Source: CAZMJG01 sp964576365
GTDB lineage: Bacteria > Patescibacteriota > Microgenomatia > UBA1406 > GWC2-37-13
DNA length: 34,892 nucleotides
Direction of reading: 5' to 3'
Assembly (NCBI GenBank): GCA_964576365.1
Contig: CAZNUT010000010.1
Location: 1-34,892, forward strand
Under the pieces are notes generated by a model, which was not told where the DNA came from, made no database searches, and saw only the letters and a program-made list of their open reading frames with translations. This document shows, piece by piece, positions 24,050 to 31,403 of the stretch. The stretch's first letter is position 1. Every line of letters starts with the position of its first letter. A program made the position numbers and the translations under genes.

Positions 24050-25411
24050 ATGAATTCTATAAGTTGGACATTATACGGGTTGAAGAAAAATCCTTTTGAC
24101 ACAGCTCCTCTCGTGGAGGGAGGTGATATTTCTATAGATAAAGCATTTACTGGTCGAGTGCACGAGCGTAACGTCATCGACAGTATAATCTCTTCTTATG
24201 AACAGGCTTGTATCATCATTGAAGGTAAGGTGGGAGTAGGCAAAACAAGTCTTGCAAGTTTTGAAAAAGTGATTTGGAAAAGCGGAAAGAAAAATAAAAA
24301 ACTATTTTCATTTCGAGGAGAATTGGAGGCGAGTATGAGGTCGCTCAACAAGCAGACATTTTTATTGGAAGTTATTCATGCCTTACTTCGTGAAATCGAA
24401 TTGGTGGACCCTGAAATGATACAAAATAATCCTTTTTTGCAAGAGTTGAGCCAGATTGTGATGACCACACTTGCAGCCACCACTACTACTTCTGGAACAG
24501 TGAGTGGTTCATTGCCGTTTATTGGAAGCGCTATCACTCATGAAACATCTCATGTGAGGGTAACCCCCATGATAGTTACTGATGCATTTTTAGAAATACA
24601 TTTTGAGAAACTTATACACATTATTCGCACTCAGAAAATAGCAGGCAACAATCATGACGGACTCATCATTCATATGAACAATTTTGATGTGATCATGCAA
24701 GATCAGTCGGATAAAAAGAAGGTGATTTCGTTTTTTCAAGAAATGAGAGATGTGTTTCAAACAAAACACTGCATTTTTATTTTTCTTGGTCCTCATGGTT
24801 TTTATCAAGATATTATTGCCCGTCATGCGCGGGTCAAAGCTATTTTTTCTCCACCATTGATCCTAAGATCATTAAGTAAAACTGAGATCATTTGGACCGT
24901 TAAAGAGAGATTGCAGATTTTACGGTCGGAAAATGTGTCCCGTGTTATCGAGCCAGTAACCGATGAGGTCATCAGCTATCTGTATGATTTGTTTGAAGGC
25001 GATTTGCGTGCTATTTTTCGTGGTGTTAGCGATATCTTGAGCCAATCAGGACAACTAGTTTCAACCAAAACGCTTGTTGAAGCTCAAATGCTCCTTGCCA
25101 AAGAACGATTGGCTAAAATACAGCCATCTCTCACCAAAGAGCAGTTGCAAGTTTTATTCACAATCCTCGAATTTGATAGGCCATTTACTCAAACAGACAT
25201 CACAAATAGATTGCAGAAATCTCAAACAAATCTTTCAGGTTATTATTTTTCTATATTAAAAGACCTAGATGTCATTGAGTTTGTAGAAAAGAAAGACAGA
25301 TTTAAATATTGGCAGTTGAGTAGAGAATACGCGCCTCTTAAAGAATTTATTCAATCGAAACAAACTCAAACAGACAAAATAGATAATGAAAATCAAATCA
25401 GTTTATTTTAA
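24050..25411 (+). CDS. AAA+ ATPase with C-terminal winged helix, altered Walker B
   Basis: 453 aa. A lead-in WTLYGLKKNPFDTAPL is followed by Walker A GKVGVGKTS at 59-67. A long helical lid follows, with a Thr-rich stretch (TTLAATTTTSGTVSG). The Walker B position reads GLIIHMNNFD at 204-213: N210-N211 replace the expected Asp-Glu, though D213 may compensate. A C-terminal winged helix (about 360-435; LDVIEFVEKKDRFKYWQLSR) would bind DNA. The layout recalls Orc1/Cdc6-like or ExeA-like ATPases. Starts further upstream (23996) are rejected because a TATATA box lies just before 24050. Confidence 0.7.
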   Translation: MNSISWTLYGLKKNPFDTAPLVEGGDISIDKAFTGRVHERNVIDSIISSYEQACIIIEGKVGVGKTSLASFEKVIWKSGKKNKKLFSFRGELEASMRSLNKQTFLLEVIHALLREIELVDPEMIQNNPFLQELSQIVMTTLAATTTTSGTVSGSLPFIGSAITHETSHVRVTPMIVTDAFLEIHFEKLIHIIRTQKIAGNNHDGLIIHMNNFDVIMQDQSDKKKVISFFQEMRDVFQTKHCIFIFLGPHGFYQDIIARHARVKAIFSPPLILRSLSKTEIIWTVKERLQILRSENVSRVIEPVTDEVISYLYDLFEGDLRAIFRGVSDILSQSGQLVSTKTLVEAQMLLAKERLAKIQPSLTKEQLQVLFTILEFDRPFTQTDITNRLQKSQTNLSGYYFSILKDLDVIEFVEKKDRFKYWQLSREYAPLKEFIQSKQTQTDKIDNENQISLF

Positions 25412-25527
25412 CGCCATCTCTGAATACATTGTTATGTTGTTATAGCGACCATTAAATCAGCATTCTTATAGAGAAGTACGTTATTAAAAATACTGATATG
25501 CTTGAATGTCTGACTGGGAGATTAGTG

Positions 25528-26109
25528 TTAGATAATTTTCACTACTTTCCACCAGTTTTCTATATATTCTGCTCGTCGATTTTGATATTTCAGGTAATAC
25601 GCATGTTCCCAGACATCGAGTCCAATAAGCGGAGAATCTCCTGTGAGATAAGGTGAATCCTGATTGGCAGTGGAATACACTTTCAGCTTTCCTGAAGGAT
25701 CTTTTACGAGCCATGCCCACCCGCTGCCAAAACGATTGAGCGCAGTCTGCGCAAATTCTTTTTTAAATTCATCTACTGAACCAAATGTATTTTTGATGTC
25801 GTTCATCAGCGATTCATCTATTTGTTTTTCTGGACCCATAATACTCCAAAAAAACGCATGATTAATATGTCCTCCTCCGTGGTTTCTCACGATCATTTTT
25901 TCCGTATCCGAAAGTGGAAGTGAGCTCAATGATTTTATGAGATCTTCAACTTCTTTGTCTTTGAGTTCTGGGTGAGTATCTAGTACTGTGTTAAGTTTAT
26001 CCACATATACCTGGTGATGTTTATCATGATGGAGTTTCATCGTAGCTTCATCTATGTATGGCTCAAGTGCGTTATACGCATAAGGCAATGGGGCAAGTAT
26101 AGCTTTCAT
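25528..26109 (-). CDS. Superoxide dismutase (Fe/Mn family)
   Basis: 193 aa. It converts superoxide to hydrogen peroxide and O2. Metal ligands can be read: H28 in MKLHHDKHHQVYVDK, H81 in GGGHINHAFFW, and D164 and H168 in LDVWEHAYY. Q149 in ANQDSPY is the position usually taken as Mn-type, though metal choice cannot be proven by sequence. Start MKAILAPLPYAYNALEP is the standard N-terminus. A minus-strand TAATAT (plus 26119-26124) ends 9 nt before the ATG. It is a single gene; 65 nt separate it from a membrane protein gene upstream on the chromosome. Confidence 0.95.
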   Translation of the reverse strand: MKAILAPLPYAYNALEPYIDEATMKLHHDKHHQVYVDKLNTVLDTHPELKDKEVEDLIKSLSSLPLSDTEKMIVRNHGGGHINHAFFWSIMGPEKQIDESLMNDIKNTFGSVDEFKKEFAQTALNRFGSGWAWLVKDPSGKLKVYSTANQDSPYLTGDSPLIGLDVWEHAYYLKYQNRRAEYIENWWKVVKII

Positions 26110-26173
26110 ATATTTTTTATATTAGTAATATATTCAGTATACCTTACAAGGCTTCAGAACGCAGCTTCTTTTT

Positions 26174-27229
26174 TTATTGTTTTTTTTGAAGTGCTAGTTG
26201 GGTTCGTTCCTGATCGATCATGGAGTTGAGGGCGGTGAGAATAACAAGATGAAAAATAAGCATTCCAAAAGCCCGAATCGGAGCAACTGAAAAAGCAAAA
26301 ACTTCTCCAATCAGCATAGAAATGAGCACGGACCTTTTAAACATGATGAAGGCACGTAGACGTGAGTGATAAATTCTCATAGCTCCCACCATGACAAAAA
26401 GCATAGCAATGATAGCTGCATAAAAATGAATAGAGTGTAAAGGATAGATTGATAGAATGGTAGGAAGAAGAAAAGCTGGTAGTACATGAGTATCTCTTTC
26501 TAGGAGAGTAAATAGAGCAACAATAAGGCTTAATACAGCCTGAATAAGGAAAAAAAGCATGATCGTGCGGCGAAACCATCTTTTTGCAGTCAATCCTAGA
26601 TACATTCGAATAAGTTGGGATCTAGCGAATGTCCAGATGTTTCTTCTTGATTTATTGATTGTTTCAATGCGTTCATACAGAGCAAGCATGCCTGGCACCA
26701 ACGTATTATTATTTCCCGTTTTTGAAAGATAGGAAATAGCCAGTGCTTTTTCCTGAGAGTCAAGATCGTGTATTGCGGCTTCTTTCATCAGTTCGATGCT
26801 GTTGACCAGGTACTCCTGTTCACTAAACTCATGGTTGCGGTTTAAAAGGTGAATCAGAAGAAAAATACTGATAAAAATCAAATAAATAATAGCGAAAGAA
26901 GGCTGAAAAAAATAATCGTTGTCGCGTGTGACAAATTTTCCCACCTCATCAATAAATGTCCCAAAGCCAATACCTCCCAGCACAGATGCCACATATCGAG
27001 ATTGCGGATTGAGGAATATGAGAAATTGGATAATGGCTACTGACATACAAAGCCCACCCCAAAGCATATGTGAAACATGATAATACTCGTTACCAATGAT
27101 TGGATAGTCTGTCAATTTGAGATAAAGACGTATGCCAAGAATAGCGACTACCGCAAATATGATAAAAGTTTCGATCAATATTCGGTAGCCAAAAAAACGA
27201 ATGAGTCTGTATTTTTTAGTTTCATCCAT
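26174..27229 (-). CDS. Polytopic membrane protein, family unrecognised
   Basis: 351 aa with about eight hydrophobic segments. After the first helices comes a conserved-looking motif, GGIGFGTFIDEVGKFVTRDN near residues 85-104, followed by an aromatic segment (YFFQPSF). A soluble helical region lies at about 145-210, and further helices follow. I have the impression this motif is widespread among uncharacterised bacterial membrane proteins, but I cannot name the family. No leaderless-type -10 is obvious; CATAAT (plus 27252-27257) is 22 nt upstream. Confidence 0.7.
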   Translation of the reverse strand: MDETKKYRLIRFFGYRILIETFIIFAVVAILGIRLYLKLTDYPIIGNEYYHVSHMLWGGLCMSVAIIQFLIFLNPQSRYVASVLGGIGFGTFIDEVGKFVTRDNDYFFQPSFAIIYLIFISIFLLIHLLNRNHEFSEQEYLVNSIELMKEAAIHDLDSQEKALAISYLSKTGNNNTLVPGMLALYERIETINKSRRNIWTFARSQLIRMYLGLTAKRWFRRTIMLFFLIQAVLSLIVALFTLLERDTHVLPAFLLPTILSIYPLHSIHFYAAIIAMLFVMVGAMRIYHSRLRAFIMFKRSVLISMLIGEVFAFSVAPIRAFGMLIFHLVILTALNSMIDQERTQLALQKKQ

Positions 27230-27374
27230 AAAGCGTGATGAAAAATGATCGATTATGTATGAATTTCACACCGGCTTTTTATTCAAACTAAAATCTATTC
27301 GGCTTCGTATCACTACTGGACCTATTCATTGTACGTTCAATACCTTATAGTCAAGTATTTTAGTGCAAAAGTAT

Positions 27375-27779
27375 CTATATTTTATACAATCCTATTGTTT
27401 TAAGAATCCAAAGTATGATTTTTTTTATTCCTCTGCTTTTTTGATAATATAGATATCTTTTTTTTCTTGTAATATCTATCGAACCTGGGAAGGGTGGTTC
27501 AGCCCATAGTGACACGATTACATAACCATTTTTTTCTTTATGCGTTATAAGAGTGATGGTACGATCATGGATTTTTTTGATGAATTGAATTCGGGTATGT
27601 GAATTCGAATCTGAAATTTTATCAGGTTGACGAAACGTAGCCTCTATGAGGTATTTTTCAATTTTTCGCTCTGAAAGTCTTTTTTTTGCATGGTTCGTCC
27701 ATATGAGCGAAAGTGAATTTGGACTCAAGGTTGTCATGTATTGAAATATTCTCCCAATGAGTATACCAGAGATTAGCAT
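27375..27779 (-). CDS. DUF4258-like small protein
   Basis: 134 aa. The core WTNHAKKRLSERKIEKYLIE, then PDKISDS, ITLITHKEKNGYVIVSLW resembles DUF4258/ParE-RelE-like toxins, whose members have an H-A-x-x-R-x-x-E-R motif. A hydrophobic N-terminus (about 3-14) and a C-terminal basic/hydrophobic tail (KIILWILKTIGLYKI) suggest membrane association. No antitoxin is adjacent. The minus-strand TAAAAT (plus 27785-27790) ends 5 nt before the ATG. Divergent from the pilin-fusion gene. Confidence 0.6.
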   Translation of the reverse strand: MLISGILIGRIFQYMTTLSPNSLSLIWTNHAKKRLSERKIEKYLIEATFRQPDKISDSNSHTRIQFIKKIHDRTITLITHKEKNGYVIVSLWAEPPFPGSIDITRKKRYLYYQKSRGIKKIILWILKTIGLYKI

Positions 27780-27784
27780 TTTTT

Positions 27785-27802
27785 ATTTTAGGGTCGTATA
27801 CT
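27785..27802. promoter_or_regulatory. Back-to-back divergent leaderless promoters
   Basis: Minus-strand TAAAAT (plus 27785-27790) and plus-strand TATACT (27797-27802) lie 6 bp apart and end 5 and 6 nt before their respective start codons. RNA polymerase bound on one side must block the other, so the two genes cannot be started at the same moment. Confidence 0.65.
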
Positions 27803-27808
27803 ACTTAT

Positions 27809-29083
27809 ATGTTGTCTCAACCTGCAAAATACTTTTTACAGTTTGTTGCTATGATGGTGAGCTTACTATTTTTATTTGTTTTTTCTACGCGCGCTCAAAC
27901 ACGTGCACCCAACGAAACTACATTTGTTAATCTGCGTACAGACGGCAAAGTGACTAAGGTTGTCTATTCAGAAAAAAATGCATTTGCGGGAGGAGCTTTT
28001 CGCAAAGCTGAAATTGTAGAATCAAAACAATTTTTAAATCAAAGCAATTTTGTGATCATAGACCGTTTCCGTAAAGTTTTTCCTTTGAGACAGATAGATG
28101 TCAATGGGGCTATCAATATCATGGAGAGTATTGAAGATGATTTGTATTTATTTGGTACTTTTTCACAGGTAGATAATCAAAAAAGACAGAGGGGTGCGAT
28201 TATTCAAATGTCTACTTCCCAACTCTTGCCAGCCGCTATTGATGCTGATAAGTCGATAAATGTTATTGCAAGATGGAACACACTGCTAGTTCTGGGAGGC
28301 GAATTTACAAAAATAAATGGTCAAACACACCTACATCTTGCAGCCTATGACACAAAGGGGTATCAGATCGCACCATGGGCACCTGTCCTAAATGGGTCTG
28401 TATCATCGCTGGTCATTCAAAATAACTTGTTATTTGTTGGAGGAGCATTCACAAAGGCAAATAATCAACCTCGAACCTATTTGGCAGTATTTGATCTTGA
28501 AAGTGGGCAGCTGCTGCCCTATACACGTTCTTTAAGTACGCCAGTAGTAGCTTTGAAAAATGCGGGAAATCAGATAAGAATTGGTGTCAAAAATAATAGT
28601 ACTCCGATTGTTATTTCGTACGCTGATGTTATGAAAGCGTCACAAAATGCTACGCGAGCCGTTTTATCTGGCACACTTACTAGCTCACCTTCTGCAAGTG
28701 TGCATACGATGGTTGGAATCACAGGCGGTACAGCAGATCCTCTTGCGGGAGAATTGATGGTAGACTCGCAAGGTTTGGGTTTTCAAATTCCAACACTAAG
28801 CACTATTTTGACATTTGCTATACGCGCATTTTTTGCCATAGCTGGCTTGACTGCTTTGTTTTATATGTTGCTTGGTGGATTGAATTGGGTGATGAGCGGA
28901 GGTGATAAAGATGCTATAACGGCAGCTCGAGAAAAAATACAATCCGCGGTTATCGGTCTTATTATGATGATCGTTGTTCTTTCAATCATTTGGATGCTTG
29001 AGCAAGTTATCTTCAAAAGACGTATCTGTCTTGGTCTCACTTGTCCCGTGACTCTTCCTTCACTGATTGAATCAGATCGATAG
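27809..29083 (+). CDS. Beta-propeller protein fused to a T4SS-type pilin domain
   Basis: 424 aa. After a signal-like segment (about 8-28; FVAMMVSLLFLFVFSTRAQT), residues 35-275 hold repeats like LFVGGAFTKANNQPRTYLAV and LVLGGEFTKINGQTHLHLAA, each followed by a W/G turn, of the delta-60/beta-propeller type. Residues 318-424 carry the two-helix module of type IV secretion system pilins: TM1 near 331-357 with GGLNWVMSGGDKDAITAARE as its loop, TM2 near 380-402, and two cysteines (RRICLGLTC). The pilin part alone is a common small protein in CPR; here it is C-terminal to a large sensor-like domain. TATACT at 27797-27802 ends 6 nt before the ATG. It overlaps truB by 47 nt, tail to tail. Confidence 0.75.
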   Translation: MLSQPAKYFLQFVAMMVSLLFLFVFSTRAQTRAPNETTFVNLRTDGKVTKVVYSEKNAFAGGAFRKAEIVESKQFLNQSNFVIIDRFRKVFPLRQIDVNGAINIMESIEDDLYLFGTFSQVDNQKRQRGAIIQMSTSQLLPAAIDADKSINVIARWNTLLVLGGEFTKINGQTHLHLAAYDTKGYQIAPWAPVLNGSVSSLVIQNNLLFVGGAFTKANNQPRTYLAVFDLESGQLLPYTRSLSTPVVALKNAGNQIRIGVKNNSTPIVISYADVMKASQNATRAVLSGTLTSSPSASVHTMVGITGGTADPLAGELMVDSQGLGFQIPTLSTILTFAIRAFFAIAGLTALFYMLLGGLNWVMSGGDKDAITAAREKIQSAVIGLIMMIVVLSIIWMLEQVIFKRRICLGLTCPVTLPSLIESDR

Positions 29084-29843
29084 GCATGTGGTGCACATCT
29101 TTGATGAGATATTTTCCAACTGAGGTACGCTTGATCGACCAAGCAAGTGATGACGTCTTTAAGACTTTTCCGATATCTCTAGCAAGTGAACGAACGTATA
29201 AGCCATTTGATGCTGAAACTGAAAAATGTACCAATTTGACGGATTGATTTGGATGTAATTTTTCTATAAGTTTCCAAGCTTCAATAATTTGCGCTTGCCG
29301 AAAATTACCCTGCACGCGAGAAACTCGTTGCACTATGTGAGGTATTAGATCCTTGATTAAAACGCTTTCATCACTATTGAGAAGTTTTAAGTCAGTTATA
29401 GCTATTTTTTTAGACGGTATATGGATTTGAGTCAATTGCTGCTTGCGAGCCCAATAAAAAAGAGGTTTTCCATTAACTCGTACCGAAGAATATGGTGGAT
29501 ATTTTTGATCCCAAGCTCCTAAGAAATGAGGAAGAATGTCATGTATCTTGTTTGTGGTAATGCTTGCGTGCTGTTTCTGAAAGAGTGGAAGCCCCATAAT
29601 ATCGTAGGTGTCGCTTTCTATTCCAAATAAAACTGAAAAGTCATACGACTTAGAAAGTCTTTCATATGTTTTTCGTTCTTTATTTTCTTCTCCAACGAGC
29701 AAAATGAGAATTCCTTCTGCCTGCGGATCTAGTCTGCCCGCGTATCCTACAGGTACATAGTTTGGTATTTTTGCATATAGTCTGTACGCTTTTACTAATT
29801 CAAACGGTGTCACAGAAAGAGGCTTGTAGAGAATAACTGGCAT
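29037..29843 (-). CDS. truB: tRNA pseudouridine(55) synthase
   Basis: 268 aa. It makes pseudouridine 55 in the T-loop of tRNA. The catalytic motif is YAGRLDPQAEGILILL with D39, and KIPNYVPVGYAG precedes it. KSYDFSVLFGIESDTYD and SNGLYVRSLARDIG (TruB motif II) are also clear. The C-terminal PUA-like tail is shorter than in E. coli TruB (314 aa), ending KYLIKDVHHMPIDLIQ. A minus-strand TATAAT (plus 29856-29861) leaves a leader of about 5 nt. It overlaps the pilin-fusion gene by 47 nt. Confidence 0.95.
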   Translation of the reverse strand: MPVILYKPLSVTPFELVKAYRLYAKIPNYVPVGYAGRLDPQAEGILILLVGEENKERKTYERLSKSYDFSVLFGIESDTYDIMGLPLFQKQHASITTNKIHDILPHFLGAWDQKYPPYSSVRVNGKPLFYWARKQQLTQIHIPSKKIAITDLKLLNSDESVLIKDLIPHIVQRVSRVQGNFRQAQIIEAWKLIEKLHPNQSVKLVHFSVSASNGLYVRSLARDIGKVLKTSSLAWSIKRTSVGKYLIKDVHHMPIDLIQSVKEESRDK

Positions 29844-29913
29844 AGATCGCCTGATATTATACTTAAAATTAAGGACCGGGGCGTTTATATGATAATAATC
29901 ACGAAGGAATAGC

Positions 29914-30036
29914 TCACATACCTTTTGCTTTCATGATTGCGGTAACAGCCCATATAATTACAATTATAGCGCCAATATAGGCCATATATGAAGAATGTGT
30001 GAGAATTTTTTTCTTTTGTCCTTTGGTTAGAGCCAT
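29914..30036 (-). CDS. Predicted 40-aa single-pass membrane protein
   Basis: A 40-codon ORF: basic N-terminus (MALTKGQKKKILTHSS), one hydrophobic helix (about 17-35; YMAYIGAIIVIIWAVTAI) and a basic tail (MKAKGM). Basic ends around one helix suit a small inner-membrane protein. Minus-strand TATTAT (plus 30043-30048) ends exactly 6 nt before the ATG, matching the leaderless pattern of known genes here. The function is unknown. It lies 70 nt upstream of truB on the same strand and is divergent from the FAD oxidoreductase gene (69-nt gap). Confidence 0.6.
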   Translation of the reverse strand: MALTKGQKKKILTHSSYMAYIGAIIVIIWAVTAIMKAKGM

Positions 30037-30105
30037 ATCATTATAATAGTGAGAGTATAAATTCTTGTCAAGGAGTTTTCACGCACTTTGTGATAATATA
30101 GGCAC

Positions 30106-31398
30106 ATGCGTATTTGTATCGTAGGTGCGGGATTCACAGGTTTATCAGCTGCTATTGAGCTTCTGGATCAGGGTCACGAGGTGGTGATATATGAAGCAGG
30201 AGATCGTCCTGGAGGATTAGCACTTGGTTTTAAAAAAAAAGGATGGGAATGGAGCCTTGAACAGCACTATCATCATATTTTTACAAGCGACATTCATATA
30301 CGTCGTCTAGCCGAAAGGTTTAATGTAGACTTTCGATTCACCAGACCTATCACTTCATCATTTATTGAAAATATAATTTTGCAATTGGATTCTCCACTCA
30401 AATTGCTTCAGTTTTCACGCTTCACTATATGGGAGAGGCTTCGTATGGGATTAGTTTTGGCATATTTGCGTTATATTGCCCGCTGGCAAGATCTCGAACA
30501 ATATACAGCTCATGAGTGGTTGCAGAAAAAACTTGGTCTTTCGGTGTATCAACTATTATGGGAACCATTACTTAAAGCCAAATTTGGAGCTCAATATCAG
30601 GATATTTCTTTGGCTTGGTTTTGGGCTCGTATCAAAGCAAGATCTACAGAGCTTGGATATCCTGAAGGTGGATTTCAACATTTGGCTGATATTTTGGCAG
30701 ATCATATTGAGTCCAATGAATGTGGACGCATTTCATATTCAGTTTATGTTCAGCAGATATCCCAACAGGATGGTGGTGTAGATATAGTTTTCAATGAGAA
30801 AGGTGTTTCAAAAAAGGAACGCTATGATAAAGTTTTACTGACAATTCCCAATACTCTTGCATCCAAAATGATCAAAAATGTATCTGTCGATTACTCAAAA
30901 AAATTACAGTCCTTTCAATCGCTTGGCGCCATTAATCTTATACTTGAAATGAAAAAATCACTCCTGTCAGGACGTGTATATTGGCTCAATATTTGCGACA
31001 CTTCTTTCCCATTTTTGGCAGTTGTTGAGCATACACATTTCATCAATAAAAAACACTACGGGGGTAAACATATTGTATATATAGGAGCGTATTTGCCAGC
31101 AAATCATCGTTTTTTTCAGTTATCACCTGAGCAGTTATTTGCAGAATATATGCCTTACTTGCAGAAATTTAATCCGGATATAAAAGGGGAGGTGTTAGAT
31201 GTGTCAATGTTTAAGACACCTTTTGCTCAGCCTATAGTCACAACCAATTTTTCAAAAAAAATTCTCCCAATTTCTACACCAGATCCAGATGTCTTTCTTG
31301 CAAATATGCAGCAAGTATATCCCTGGGACCGGGGTACAAATTTTGCGGTTGAGCTGGGTCAACGGGCAGCTAAAACAATACTGTCAAATAATATTTAA
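30106..31398 (+). CDS. FAD-dependent oxidoreductase (amine oxidase/phytoene-desaturase-like)
   Basis: 430 aa. The Rossmann FAD motif is VGAGFTGLSAAIELLDQGHE (residues 5-24), then YEAGDRPGGLALGF. A second FAD-interacting region includes YPEGGFQHLADILA. The C-terminus has DPDVFLANMQQVYPWDRGTN, like the FAD-closing motif of this superfamily. Related sequences include protoporphyrinogen oxidase, HpnE, phytoene desaturases and UDP-galactopyranose mutase-like proteins. The substrate is not identifiable. TAATAT at 30094-30099 ends 6 nt before the ATG. It precedes the VKOR-DHODH gene by 5 nt, so the two are one operon. Confidence 0.85.
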   Translation: MRICIVGAGFTGLSAAIELLDQGHEVVIYEAGDRPGGLALGFKKKGWEWSLEQHYHHIFTSDIHIRRLAERFNVDFRFTRPITSSFIENIILQLDSPLKLLQFSRFTIWERLRMGLVLAYLRYIARWQDLEQYTAHEWLQKKLGLSVYQLLWEPLLKAKFGAQYQDISLAWFWARIKARSTELGYPEGGFQHLADILADHIESNECGRISYSVYVQQISQQDGGVDIVFNEKGVSKKERYDKVLLTIPNTLASKMIKNVSVDYSKKLQSFQSLGAINLILEMKKSLLSGRVYWLNICDTSFPFLAVVEHTHFINKKHYGGKHIVYIGAYLPANHRFFQLSPEQLFAEYMPYLQKFNPDIKGEVLDVSMFKTPFAQPIVTTNFSKKILPISTPDPDVFLANMQQVYPWDRGTNFAVELGQRAAKTILSNNI

Positions 31399-31403
31399 AC
31401 TCC

